A DNA stretch of 64,000 nucleotides from Henriciella mobilis (GTDB lineage Bacteria; Pseudomonadota; Alphaproteobacteria; Caulobacterales; Hyphomonadaceae). Position 1 is the first letter of the stretch; every line of letters starts with the position of its first letter. Both the position numbers and the translations under genes were made by a program. Positions 42,957 through 51,068 of this stretch are shown in pieces. The DNA is taken from assembly GCF_003576315.1 (NCBI RefSeq), contig NZ_QWFZ01000003.1:186001-250000 (forward strand), given 5' to 3'. The notes under the pieces were generated by a model that was given only the letters and a program-made list of their open reading frames with translations, was not told the DNA's origin and did not search any database.

Positions 42957-43214
42957 CTATTGGTCGAAGGAAGAGCGAGGCCGGCGGGGGGCCGGAATCT
43001 CGTCGTCCGGTTGTGTGTCTGTCAGCTTTTCGAGTGTCTCGATGCGCCGTTCCATGGCCTTGGCGGAGCGCCACAGGTCTTCCAGCATCCGCTCATCATC
43101 CGGCTCCAGGCTGTTCTGCTTCCGCCAGAGGGTGATGTAGTGAAACACCATTGCCGGAAACACGATGAAGAGGGAAACGACCGCAACGATCGCGACGATA
43201 AATTCGGGGTCCAT
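42957..43214 (-). CDS. pspB: phage shock protein B
   Basis: An 85-residue inner-membrane protein, slightly longer than E. coli PspB. One N-terminal helix (IVAIVAVVSLFIVFPAMVFHYI, about 6-27) is followed by the family cytoplasmic region with ERMLEDLWRSAKAMERRIETLEKL, which forms the leucine-zipper-like helix that works with PspC. The tail is Pro/Arg-rich. It lies between the 34-residue small gene and pspC, all same strand and closely spaced. Confidence 0.93.
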   Translation of the reverse strand: MDPEFIVAIVAVVSLFIVFPAMVFHYITLWRKQNSLEPDDERMLEDLWRSAKAMERRIETLEKLTDTQPDDEIPAPRRPRSSFDQ

Positions 43215-43217
43215 ACC

Positions 43218-43322
43218 TTAGCCTTCCTTCGTCTCAGCCTGGTTCTCCACACGCTGGAGGATGAGGCCGGGAACGATGATAACCGATAGAATGGCGGCAA
43301 GCACGATCAGGGAGGAAATCAT
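43218..43322 (-). CDS. 34-residue membrane protein between pspA and pspB
   Basis: A 34-residue frame from ATG 43322 to TAA 43218. The first 22 residues are strongly hydrophobic (MISSLIVLAAILSVIIVPGL and on) and form one membrane helix; the tail is short and charged (QRVENQAETKEG). The GAGGAG at the end of pspA serves as ribosome binding site, and the stop is three bases from the pspB start codon. Its position and tight spacing argue that it is translated as part of the psp operon. It is too short to be called by most gene finders. No known family recognised. Confidence 0.65.
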   Translation of the reverse strand: MISSLIVLAAILSVIIVPGLILQRVENQAETKEG

Positions 43323-43328
43323 GGTCTC

Positions 43329-44024
43329 TTACTCCTCGTTCTTTTCTGTTTTCGAGGTTTTCGATGCCGACTTGGCACGCGACTTCTTCAGGGCTTCGAG
43401 TTCCTTCTCGACCTTCTCGTCGCGCTCAAGCTCGGCGAACTGGGCTTCAAGGCTCGGCTCGCGGCCCTTGATCGTGTCGGCATAGGCTTCCATTTCGTCG
43501 ACCTTGCGTTCCACGCTGGCGTAGCGGGCGAGCGCATCGTCCACCTTGCCGTCATAGGTCTGCGAGCGCATGCGGATGCGTTGCTCGGCAGCTTCGCGGC
43601 GCATCATCAGCGCCCGATGCTTGGCCTTGGCCTCGTCGAGTTTGGCCTGAAGCTTGGACAGGTCGTCCTGATGCTTCTCAAAGGCTTCTTCAGCGGCAAC
43701 CATCGCATGCTTGCGGCGATCGATCTCGCCTTCGGCTTTTTGCTTGGCAATCAGTGCACCGCGGGCAAGATCCTCGCGGCCCTTGTCTATGGCGACGCCG
43801 GCCTTGGTTTCCCAGTCTTCGCGGACACGGGTGTAGTACTCGATCTCACGCTCCATTTCCTTCTTGTCGGCCATGGCGCGGGCGGCAGAGGTGCGAACCT
43901 CGACCAGCGTGTCTTCCATCTCCTGGATGATCAGACGTGCAATTTTTTCTGGGTTTTCGGCGCTGTCCAGCATCGCGTTGATGTTGGAGTTGATGATGTC
44001 GCCGAGGCGGGAAAACAGTCCCAT
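43329..44024 (-). CDS. pspA: phage shock protein A
   Basis: A 231-residue PspA/Vipp1 (ESCRT-III-like) protein, predicted coiled coil almost throughout. The N-terminal amphipathic helix FSRLGDIINSNINAMLDSAE, the EDPEK-equivalent NPEKIARLIIQEMEDTLVEVR, and the central KLQAKLDEAKAKHRALMMRRE are typical. PspA oligomerises on damaged inner membrane and, when unstressed, inhibits the enhancer-binding protein PspF encoded divergently. AAGGATAATAAA before the ATG is the ribosome binding site. The operon is read from a sigma-54 promoter at 44284-44299. Confidence 0.96.
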   Translation of the reverse strand: MGLFSRLGDIINSNINAMLDSAENPEKIARLIIQEMEDTLVEVRTSAARAMADKKEMEREIEYYTRVREDWETKAGVAIDKGREDLARGALIAKQKAEGEIDRRKHAMVAAEEAFEKHQDDLSKLQAKLDEAKAKHRALMMRREAAEQRIRMRSQTYDGKVDDALARYASVERKVDEMEAYADTIKGREPSLEAQFAELERDEKVEKELEALKKSRAKSASKTSKTEKNEE

Positions 44025-44083
44025 TTTATTATCCTTTCAGTCTCGGTGAATTGGGGGGAGGAAACGACAGCCTCTTACAGGGC

Positions 44084-44224
44084 TTAGAAAAACAGGCCGC
44101 CGAGAAAGACGCCTGCAGCGAAGAACATCCAGCACTCGGCCGGACGCGAAGCCAGCCAGCGGCCAAAACGGCCACCTTCGTGGCGGGCTTCCTGGTAGCG
44201 GGTGTCATAATGGTGGTCGGTCAT
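44084..44224 (-). CDS. 46-residue membrane protein, first gene of the psp operon
   Basis: A 46-residue frame from ATG 44224 to TAA 44084. The first ~25 residues are His/Arg-rich and soluble (MTDHHYDTRYQEARHEGGR), followed by a hydrophobic C-terminal helix (about residues 31-46, ending FFAAGVFLGGLFF) that would anchor it in the membrane. It begins about 50 bases after the predicted sigma-54 start site, has an AAGGA ribosome binding site, and is 60 bases before pspA. No known family recognised; too short for routine annotation. Confidence 0.65.
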   Translation of the reverse strand: MTDHHYDTRYQEARHEGGRFGRWLASRPAECWMFFAAGVFLGGLFF

Positions 44225-44283
44225 TTTCTTGTCAGTCCTTCAGTCGGTTGTGGCGACGCCCATCGCCTGTATGCCATTCCTAT

Positions 44284-44299
44284 TTCAAGGACCGTGCCA
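44284..44299 (-). promoter_or_regulatory. sigma-54 (RpoN) promoter of the psp operon
   Basis: On the minus strand TGGCACGGTCCTTGAA matches the -24/-12 consensus TGGCACR-N4-TTGCW with a single deviation in the -12 element (TTGAA). Transcription would start near 44272 and run into the 46-residue gene and pspA. The divergent pspF encodes the matching enhancer-binding protein. Confidence 0.85.
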
Positions 44300-44373
44300 G
44301 TTTGGTCGTAACCAATTAAAACCTTGTTTTTGCGTTATTTATTTTTATTCAGCAAATTTTGGCTTGAGAAATA

Positions 44374-44427
44374 TTAGCTATTTTGACGAATTTAGTTGGT
44401 TGAATCGACCGATAATTTAGCTATTTT
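44374..44427. repeat. two TTAGCTATTTT direct repeats in the pspF/psp control region
   Basis: TTAGCTATTTT occurs at 44374-44384 and again at 44417-44427, 43 bases apart (about four helical turns), in a very AT-rich stretch between the sigma-54 promoter and the pspF ATG. The location fits upstream activator sites for PspF or an IHF-bent segment; this is inference. Confidence 0.45.
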
Positions 44428-44433
44428 AACTGC

Positions 44434-45480
44434 ATGCTTGGTCAAACACCCCAAATTGTCGGTGAGGCGCCGGAATGGCTGTCGGCGCTTGAGCATGTCT
44501 CGCGGCTCGCCCCGCTTGACCGGCCTGCGCTGGTCATCGGCGAGCGCGGCACAGGCAAGGAGCTGATCGCCGAGCGGCTGCACTTCCTGTCCCGGCGCTG
44601 GGACGGCCCTTATGTGAAAGTGAACTGCGCAGCGCTTTCCGATGATCTTCTCGACAGCGAACTTTTCGGCCATGAGCGCGGCGCCTTTACCGGGGCAACC
44701 GATCGCCGTCAGGGCCGGTTCGAACTGGCAAATGGGGGCACGATCTTTCTCGACGAGATCGCAACCGCCTCCCAGCGCGTGCAGGAGAAGCTGCTCAGGG
44801 TCATCGAATATGGCGAGTTCCAGCGCCTCGGTGGTGAGAAGGTCCTGTCCACCGATGTGCGCGTGGTGGCCGCAACCAATATTGACCTGCCTTCAGCCGT
44901 CAGGCGCGGCAGGTTTCGCGCAGACCTGCTCGACCGGCTGGCCTTCGATGTCATTACTCTGCCGCCGCTGCGCTATCGCAAGGGCGATGCAAGCTTGCTG
45001 GCCGATTTTTTCGCGCGTCGCATGGCGCGCGAGATGATGGAGGACTTCCCAGGCTTTGCGCCGTCGGCCATCGCCGCCATCGAGGCGCATACCTGGCCGG
45101 GCAATGTCCGTGAGCTGCGAAACTTCGCCCAGCGCGTGACCGCGCGAGCGCTGGCAACACCGTCGCCTGACCCCATCCGCTTCGATCCGGATGCGCTCGA
45201 TCCGTTCGCGTCGCCCTTCCGTCCGCCTGCGGACTTGAAAGATACGCCAGAAGCCCCACCTGAGCGCGCTCGCCCTTCAATCCCAAAACCTGAGCTCGGC
45301 CGCCCGTTTTCCGAGCAGACTAAACTTTTTGAAACCGCCTTGATCGATGCCGCCCTTGCGGCACATGATGGTCATCAGGGAAAAGCCGCTGAAGACCTTG
45401 GACTGACCTATCACCAGTTTCGGGGCCTGTTGCGGAAACACGATTACGGAAAGAAACCGGGCAAACCGGACGACGACTAA
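44434..45480 (+). CDS. pspF: psp operon transcriptional activator PspF (sigma-54-dependent AAA+)
   Basis: A 348-residue enhancer-binding protein with no N-terminal receiver domain, as in E. coli PspF. The AAA+ domain starts at once: Walker A GERGTGKE at 36-43, the sigma-54-contacting GAFTGA loop at 83-88, Walker B GGTIFLDEI near 103-111, and the arginine-finger region RFRADLLDRLAFDVITLPPLR. The C-terminal Fis-type helix-turn-helix (HQGKAAEDLGLTYHQFRGLLRK) binds upstream activator sites. It is divergent from the psp operon it activates and is held inactive by PspA. The start lacks a good ribosome binding site. Confidence 0.94.
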   Translation: MLGQTPQIVGEAPEWLSALEHVSRLAPLDRPALVIGERGTGKELIAERLHFLSRRWDGPYVKVNCAALSDDLLDSELFGHERGAFTGATDRRQGRFELANGGTIFLDEIATASQRVQEKLLRVIEYGEFQRLGGEKVLSTDVRVVAATNIDLPSAVRRGRFRADLLDRLAFDVITLPPLRYRKGDASLLADFFARRMAREMMEDFPGFAPSAIAAIEAHTWPGNVRELRNFAQRVTARALATPSPDPIRFDPDALDPFASPFRPPADLKDTPEAPPERARPSIPKPELGRPFSEQTKLFETALIDAALAAHDGHQGKAAEDLGLTYHQFRGLLRKHDYGKKPGKPDDD

Positions 45481-45527
45481 CGGGCCTGACAGCGTTTTCT
45501 TAATCCCAACCTGCAAAGGAGTTCACC

Positions 45528-46337
45528 ATGCAGGCTTCCCGGACCGCTCTTCAGCAAGGACTCGGCGCCCCCGAGCCGCGCCGCGATTCAACCGAGTTTC
45601 TCGGCCTGCCTTTCCAGGCCATGCAGACTCGCCAGGCCGCGCGGCAGATTGCTGCGCATACACTGGAATCCGACCGCTTCTGGTATGTCGTCACCCCGAA
45701 TGTCGACCACATGGTCCGGCTGTCGCGCCAGCCCGACTTGCGCTCGCTCTATGATGGCGCTGGGATGATCCTGAATGACAGCCGGATTCTCGAACTCCTG
45801 GCGAAATGGGACAAGCTGGATCTGCCCGCCTCGCCGGGCGCCGATGTGGTGCAGGCCCTGTTCGAACGCGAGATCGATCCGGAAGAGCCCGTCGTGGTCG
45901 TGGGCTGCACAGCAAGCGAGATCACCGCACTCAAAGCCAAATTCGGACTATCCGATGTGCGCTGGCACGATGCGCCCATGGGCCTGCGGAAAAACCCCGA
46001 AGCCATCCGCAAGGCGGCCGAGTTCATGGCGACGAACAAGGCGCGCTTCCACTTTATCTGTGTTGGCTCGCCGCAACAGGAAATGGTTGCGACAGCAGCT
46101 CGCGAGCTCGGCACCGTCACGGGCGTTGGTATCTGCTGCGGGGCCAGCCTCGACTTCCTGACCGGAAAGAGCCGGCGCGCCCCCGAATGGATGCGCCGCG
46201 CGCGGCTTGAGTGGCTTCACCGGCTGACCAATGAACCCCAGCGCATGGCGAAGCGCTACATTATCGATGGTCCGAAGATTTTCTCGCTTTGGCTCGCTGA
46301 CAGGCGCCAGCGCCGAGAGCGCGCCGAAAGCCGCTAG
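45528..46337 (+). CDS. WecG/TagA/CpsF family glycosyltransferase
   Basis: A 269-residue glycosyltransferase of the WecG/TagA family (GT26), which adds ManNAc-type sugars to lipid-linked intermediates in surface polysaccharide synthesis. The family motifs are VVTPNVDHMVRLSRQPDLR (residues about 55-73), the acceptor/catalytic DGAGMILNDSRIL, FICVGSPQQEMVA and GVGICCGASLDFLTGKSRRAPEWMRRARLEWLHRL. A strong AAAGGAG ribosome binding site precedes the ATG. It is not within a visible polysaccharide cluster; its acceptor is unknown. Same direction as pspF but separated by 47 bases with its own signals. Confidence 0.9.
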   Translation: MQASRTALQQGLGAPEPRRDSTEFLGLPFQAMQTRQAARQIAAHTLESDRFWYVVTPNVDHMVRLSRQPDLRSLYDGAGMILNDSRILELLAKWDKLDLPASPGADVVQALFEREIDPEEPVVVVGCTASEITALKAKFGLSDVRWHDAPMGLRKNPEAIRKAAEFMATNKARFHFICVGSPQQEMVATAARELGTVTGVGICCGASLDFLTGKSRRAPEWMRRARLEWLHRLTNEPQRMAKRYIIDGPKIFSLWLADRRQRRERAESR

Positions 46338-46352
46338 GCAGCCGATCGTGTT

Positions 46353-46550
46353 CTATTTGGCGTCGGGATCATAACGGCCGCCGCGCAGGACGAAGCGCCG
46401 GTCGCAATAGCCGCACTCGACCATTTCATCATCGCCCATCTCGTACCAGACGATCGGATGGCCGAGCGGACCGTTGCCGCCATCACAGGCGACGCGATGC
46501 TCGTCGGTCACAATGGTTTCCGGTGCGTCCGGCAGTGGCTTTGTCGACAT
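46353..46550 (-). CDS. zinc-finger CHCC-type small protein
   Basis: A 65-residue protein matching the zf-CHCC domain seen in alphaproteobacteria, mitochondrial complex I subunit NDUFS6 relatives: VACDGGNGPLGHPIVWYEMGDDEMVECGYCDRRFVL carries the Cys/His/Cys/Cys ligands (Cys22, His31, Cys45, Cys48 approximately). Its bacterial role is assumed to be linked to respiratory complex I assembly but is not established. The ATG at 46550 has an AGGAACACC ribosome binding site; longer upstream frames are not family-like. It converges with the glycosyltransferase gene. Confidence 0.88.
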   Translation of the reverse strand: MSTKPLPDAPETIVTDEHRVACDGGNGPLGHPIVWYEMGDDEMVECGYCDRRFVLRGGRYDPDAK

Positions 46551-46670
46551 GGTGTTCCTGCTTCCCCGATGACAATATTGCCTGAAAGAGGCTTGGCGCA
46601 TAGGTAGTCGCTGTCGCGCCTGCACGTCAATTGGCGAGGGCACCGGCGCGGCGCCATGCCGGGAGGACCG

Positions 46671-47312
46671 ATGAAACCGAAACTCTACCACTGCCGCAAT
46701 GCACGCTCCTTCCGCCCGCTCTGGGCGATGGAGGAGCTTGAGATGGACTATGAGCTGATCGTCCTGCCTTTCCCGCCGCGCGTGCATTACAAGCCCTATC
46801 TCGATATCAACCCGCTCGGCACCATCCCCTTCTTCGATGACGGCCAGGCGAAGATGACCGAATCGACCGGCATCTGCGAGTATCTGGGCAACAGGTACGG
46901 GCCGACCGATCTCGTCGTGAAACCCGATGAAGCCGAGTATGGCGCCTATCTGAACTGGATGTTCTTTTCCGACGCGACGCTGACGTTCCCGCAGACGCTG
47001 GTGCTGCGCTACGAGATGCTTGAGCCGAAATCGCGGCGCCAGCCCCAGGTGGCAGACGACTACCGTATGTGGTTCTCTGGCCGGCTGACCCATGTCGAGC
47101 GGCGGCTCGAGCACAAAAAGTGGATCGCCGCGGACCGCTTCACCATGGCCGATATCGCAATCGGATATGCGATCCTGCTGGCCTCCGTCCTGCCGCCACT
47201 GGAACCATGCATCACGCCGACCTGCAAAGCCTATCTCGACCGACTGCGGGAACGGCCTGGCTTTATCCGCGCGCAGAACATGCAAAAAGAAACCCCGGTG
47301 GTTCAGGTTTAG
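46671..47312 (+). CDS. glutathione S-transferase family protein
   Basis: A 213-residue cytosolic GST. The thioredoxin-like N-terminal domain (about 1-82) reads KLYHCRNARSFRPLWAMEELE then INPLGTIPFFDDGQAKMTESTGICEYL, with the cis-Pro (TIPFF) and ES/T glutathione-binding pair. The all-helical C-terminal domain contains FTMADIAIGYAI, the N-capping box. The ATG at 46671 has a GGGAGGACC ribosome binding site. Substrate unknown. A second, distant GST gene lies 1 kb downstream on the other strand. Confidence 0.9.
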   Translation: MKPKLYHCRNARSFRPLWAMEELEMDYELIVLPFPPRVHYKPYLDINPLGTIPFFDDGQAKMTESTGICEYLGNRYGPTDLVVKPDEAEYGAYLNWMFFSDATLTFPQTLVLRYEMLEPKSRRQPQVADDYRMWFSGRLTHVERRLEHKKWIAADRFTMADIAIGYAILLASVLPPLEPCITPTCKAYLDRLRERPGFIRAQNMQKETPVVQV

Positions 47313-47358
47313 GATTGGGCGTCCTATATGACGCGCTCGACGTGATCATGGAGGCTAC

Positions 47359-48300
47359 ATGTCCGCACCTGACTATGCCATCGAGGCCGAAGGGCTGGAG
47401 AAGGTTTACGCTGCTTCCGGGAAGATGCCCGAGAAGCGCGCACTCAAGTCGATCGATCTCAAAGTACCGCGCGGGCAGATTTTTGGGTTGCTGGGTCCAA
47501 ACGGGGCGGGCAAGTCGACCTTCATCAACATCCTTGCCGGGCTGGTGACCAAGACGGGCGGCAAGGCGAAGATCTGGGGCATGGACATCGATCAGCATCC
47601 GCGGGCCTCGCGGGCGGCGATTGGCGTCGTGAACCAGGAAATCACGATGGACCCCTTCTTCACGCCCGAAGAGGCACTTGAGTTGCAGGCGGGTTTTTAC
47701 GGCGTTCCGAAGGGTGAGCGCCGGACGGATGAAATTCTTGAAGCCGTGGGTCTGCTGGACAAGCGCGATGCCTATGTCCGCCAGCTTTCAGGCGGCATGA
47801 AGCGCCGCCTGATGGTGGCCAAGGCTCTCGTTCACAATCCGCCGGTGCTGATCCTCGACGAGCCGACCGCTGGTGTCGATGTCGAGCTTCGCCGCTCGCT
47901 CTGGCAATATGTCCGCCGCCTGCATGACGCCGGGACGACGATCATACTGACCACTCACTATCTGGAAGAAGCCGAGGAACTCTGCGACCAGATCGCCATC
48001 GTCAACCATGGCGAAATCATCGCCTGCGAGCCGACCAGCCAGCTGCTGAAACGCCTCGACCAGCGTATCCTGCGTGTGACCCCGCGCGAGCCGCTCAACG
48101 CCATACCGGAAAGCCTGAGCCATCTCGATGCGAAGCTGCTGAATTCCGGCGATCTCGAGATTGCCTATCGCAACAGCGAGACCGGCATCGGTCGGCTGCT
48201 TGAACAGGTGCGGGAAGCCGGGGTCGGCGTGGCCGATCTGTCGACCGACCAGCCGAACCTGGAAGACGTATTCGTCGCGATGACGAGCGAGCCGGCCTGA
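47359..48300 (+). CDS. ABC transporter ATP-binding protein (ABC-2 type)
   Basis: A 313-residue nucleotide-binding subunit of an ABC-2 type exporter, close in layout to YadG/CcmA-like proteins. Walker A GPNGAGKS is at residues 46-53, the signature LSGGMKRRL near 146, Walker B VLILDEPTAG near 168, and the switch H in ILTTHYLEEAEELC. The C-terminal ~80 residues are a regulatory extension. It needs a permease partner: none is encoded next to it, as the following gene is a GST on the opposite strand. Confidence 0.92.
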   Translation: MSAPDYAIEAEGLEKVYAASGKMPEKRALKSIDLKVPRGQIFGLLGPNGAGKSTFINILAGLVTKTGGKAKIWGMDIDQHPRASRAAIGVVNQEITMDPFFTPEEALELQAGFYGVPKGERRTDEILEAVGLLDKRDAYVRQLSGGMKRRLMVAKALVHNPPVLILDEPTAGVDVELRRSLWQYVRRLHDAGTTIILTTHYLEEAEELCDQIAIVNHGEIIACEPTSQLLKRLDQRILRVTPREPLNAIPESLSHLDAKLLNSGDLEIAYRNSETGIGRLLEQVREAGVGVADLSTDQPNLEDVFVAMTSEPA

Positions 48301-48307
48301 TCAGGGC

Positions 48308-49258
48308 CTAGTCGACACGCCGGACCATGAAGCCCGTTCGCGGGAAGTGAACATGGATCGTTTCGGCCTGGTCGTCATGGCGGTGCAGGATGATCCGGTC
48401 CGCAGCCGCAATGACGATCTCGCCCTCAACCCAGTCGCGGCCATAATCATCCGGCGCGACAGCGACTTTCTCACCCGGCTCGAATTCCTGCAGCTCGCCA
48501 TCGGTCTTGGCCGCCTTGAGGCGCGGCGCCGCTTTGCGTGCAATTTCGATGGCCTGCTCGCCGGTGATCGACTCCGGCGCCTGCCCCTCGATTTCCTTCA
48601 TGCGCTCATACCAGTCCTTGGTCCGCGGCGCGGACTGGAGACAGGTCTCCAGGAAGTCGGGCAGGTTCTGTTCCATGAACCAGAGATTCATGTGAACATG
48701 CACATCGACCAGGCCAGGTTTCATGCCGATGATCCACTGACCGCCACCTGCCCCGTGTCCGCCCTGCAGGCGTTCTTCTACCCACATCAGCTGGGCACGC
48801 CACTGATCGCGCAGCATCGGAGCGACAGCGGCCATGGCCTTGGTGTCGAATTCCCGGCCGCTCATGGCCGTACGGTCTTTCTTGAAGTCTTCCGGCACCT
48901 GGTCGCCCAGGGCTCCGAAGATCACGGCAACGCTCGTCTGGAACCACTTCCCATCCGCCCATGAACCGATCATGCTGGACAGGCCTTCATGGCCGGGCAG
49001 CTCGATGCCTGGCAAGGGAAAGCGTTCTTCCAGAACGCGCAGGATGAGGGCGGTGTCACAGAAAATGTCCGCGCCGATCTGCATCACAGGGGTCTTCCGG
49101 TAACCACCGGTCAACGGCATCAGAAGTGGCTTCGGCATGATGTTCGGGATTTCGACGCCCGCCCAGCCAAGGTTCTTCATACGCAAGGCCAGCCGGACTT
49201 TCTCCGAGAACGGAGACCGGTCATAATGGTGCAGGATAATCGATTGCGGACCAGCCAT
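48308..49258 (-). CDS. GST-like protein with extra C-terminal SH3-like domain
   Basis: A 316-residue protein. Residues 1-80 are a GST thioredoxin-like domain (ILHHYDRSPFSEKVRLALRM, then YRKTPVMQIGADIFCDTALIL), followed by a helical domain to about 215. Beyond that is an unusual C-terminal part: a helix pair (GEQAIEIARKAAPRLKAA) and a beta-rich segment of about 60 residues (FEPGEKVAVAPDDYGRDWVEG, then ADRIILHRHDD) that looks like an SH3-type barrel. The start at 49258 is preferred to 49270. Function unknown. It converges with the ABC ATPase gene, 8 bases away. Confidence 0.82.
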   Translation of the reverse strand: MAGPQSIILHHYDRSPFSEKVRLALRMKNLGWAGVEIPNIMPKPLLMPLTGGYRKTPVMQIGADIFCDTALILRVLEERFPLPGIELPGHEGLSSMIGSWADGKWFQTSVAVIFGALGDQVPEDFKKDRTAMSGREFDTKAMAAVAPMLRDQWRAQLMWVEERLQGGHGAGGGQWIIGMKPGLVDVHVHMNLWFMEQNLPDFLETCLQSAPRTKDWYERMKEIEGQAPESITGEQAIEIARKAAPRLKAAKTDGELQEFEPGEKVAVAPDDYGRDWVEGEIVIAAADRIILHRHDDQAETIHVHFPRTGFMVRRVD

Positions 49259-49377
49259 ATCTTTTATCAACCCCTATGCTTTCAAGGCCCTGTCAGTTTC
49301 GAGGGCTTGCCCTACCTAGTGAAAACGCCTTCATGCGGTAAACGATATACAGAGAAGCACAAGAGGAAGCCCAGATC

Positions 49378-50946
49378 ATGCTCGACCCCGTTGCGATGCC
49401 GCATCTTGCCGACATTCCGCGCGTCCAGGCCGGACGCATACCCGAAAAGCCGGCTTTCTGGTTCGAAGGTGAGACCACCACTTTCGGCGAACTCGACACG
49501 CGCGCCAACCAGGTCGCCAATGGTCTTGTTGCACTCGGTGTACAGCCTGGCGACCGCGTCGCTTATCTCGGCAAGAACATGGCGGTCTATTACGAGATGC
49601 TTTTCGGTTGCGCCAAGGCGCGCGCCGCCATGACCGGCATCAACAATCGTCTCGCTCCGCCGGAAATGCAGTTCATTCTTTCCGATAGCGAGTCGAAAAT
49701 CCTTTTCGTCTCGGCTGATTTTTACGAGGCAGCGACGAAGATTGCGAGCCAATGCCCGGAGCTGAAGCAGATTATCGCGATCGATGGCGGACATGAGGAA
49801 TGGCCTGCCTACGCAGACTGGCGCGACAGCCAGAATACGGATGCGCCGGGCATCTCACCGCAAGGCAGTGACGATGTCATCCAGCTCTATACCTCCGGCA
49901 CGACCGGCCTGCCCAAAGGTGTGATGCTGACAAATGACAACTACCGCGCCGTCTTCGAGGAAGCCGGAAAGCTGGCCTGGTCAGCTTATGAAGAAGGTGA
50001 GGTGGTGATGAACGCCATGCCGCTTTTCCACGTGGCAGGCTGCAATATCGGCATTCTCGCAACAGCGCAGGGCGCCAAGACGGTGGTCCTGCGCGAAATC
50101 GACCCGAAGGTCATCCTGGACCTGGCGGAAGAGCACAAGGTCAACCACACTTTCTGGGTGCCTGCCGTGATCCTGATGCTGAGCCAGTATCCGGGTGTGG
50201 ATGATCGCGACTTCTCAAGCCTGAAGACGATTTCCTATGGCGCCTCGCCGATTGCGGAAGACTTGCTGAAACGCGCGGTGGACCTGTTCGGCGCGAAGTT
50301 TACCCAGCTTTACGGCCTGACGGAGACGGTCGGCCTTGGAACTTATCTGCCGCCCGAAGCGCATGATCCTTCATGGGGCAAACTGCGCTCTTGCGGTGTG
50401 CCCTATCCCACATCAGTGGTTCGAGTTGTCGATGGCGATGACAAACCGCTTCCCACCGGCGAGGTCGGCGAAATCGTCATCAAGGGCGGGTTCGTGATGA
50501 AGGGCTACTGGCACCGGGAAGAAGCCACTGACGAGGCCCTCGAAGGCGGGTTCTTCCATACGGGAGATGCCGGCTATTTTGACGAGGACGGCTTTCTCTA
50601 CATCCATGACCGCATCAAGGACATGATCGTGTCCGGCGGCGAGAACGTCTACCCGGCCGAGGTCGAGAACGCCGTGTTTGGTCATCCTGCCATCGCCGAC
50701 GTTGCTGTGATCGGCATCCCAAGCGAAAAGTGGGGCGAGGAGGTCAAGGCCATTGTCGTCCTGAAAGAAGGCGAGCAAGCTACCGCTAAGGACATCATCG
50801 CCTGGACGCGCGAAAAGATCGCCGGTTACAAATGTCCGAAATCGGTCGACTTCGCGGACGCCTTGCCGCGCAATCCGTCAGGAAAAATCCTCCGCAAGGA
50901 CCTGCGCGAGCCCTACTGGGAAGGCACTGACCGGCGCGTCAGCTAA
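49378..50946 (+). CDS. AMP-dependent acyl-CoA synthetase (fatty-acid CoA ligase type)
   Basis: A 522-residue AMP-forming CoA ligase. The P-loop-like A3 motif YTSGTTGLPKGVM is at about residues 171-183, the A5 region QLYGLTETVGLGTY near 302-316, the A7/A8 hinge GDAGYFDEDGFLYIHDRIKDMIVSGGENVYPAEVE near 395-430, and the catalytic Lys in RNPSGKILRKDLR at the C-terminus. This resembles medium/long-chain or aromatic acid ligases of alphaproteobacteria. The substrate is unknown. The second, different ligase starts 120 bases downstream. Confidence 0.92.
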   Translation: MLDPVAMPHLADIPRVQAGRIPEKPAFWFEGETTTFGELDTRANQVANGLVALGVQPGDRVAYLGKNMAVYYEMLFGCAKARAAMTGINNRLAPPEMQFILSDSESKILFVSADFYEAATKIASQCPELKQIIAIDGGHEEWPAYADWRDSQNTDAPGISPQGSDDVIQLYTSGTTGLPKGVMLTNDNYRAVFEEAGKLAWSAYEEGEVVMNAMPLFHVAGCNIGILATAQGAKTVVLREIDPKVILDLAEEHKVNHTFWVPAVILMLSQYPGVDDRDFSSLKTISYGASPIAEDLLKRAVDLFGAKFTQLYGLTETVGLGTYLPPEAHDPSWGKLRSCGVPYPTSVVRVVDGDDKPLPTGEVGEIVIKGGFVMKGYWHREEATDEALEGGFFHTGDAGYFDEDGFLYIHDRIKDMIVSGGENVYPAEVENAVFGHPAIADVAVIGIPSEKWGEEVKAIVVLKEGEQATAKDIIAWTREKIAGYKCPKSVDFADALPRNPSGKILRKDLREPYWEGTDRRVS

Positions 50947-51068
50947 TTTTCCCTGTCAGTTTCGATAGGGTCGGCGGCGCGTGACGCAAGGTCATATTCC
51001 GGTTTCGCTTGGAATTGGTTTTGCCACGGGTACTATTCCGCAAAACACGACATCGAAGGGAGACCACC

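Noticed and set aside
46551-47285. Long N-terminal extension of the small zinc-finger frame
   Set aside because: It lies opposite the GST gene; the zf-CHCC domain starts only after the ATG at 46550 with its own ribosome binding site.
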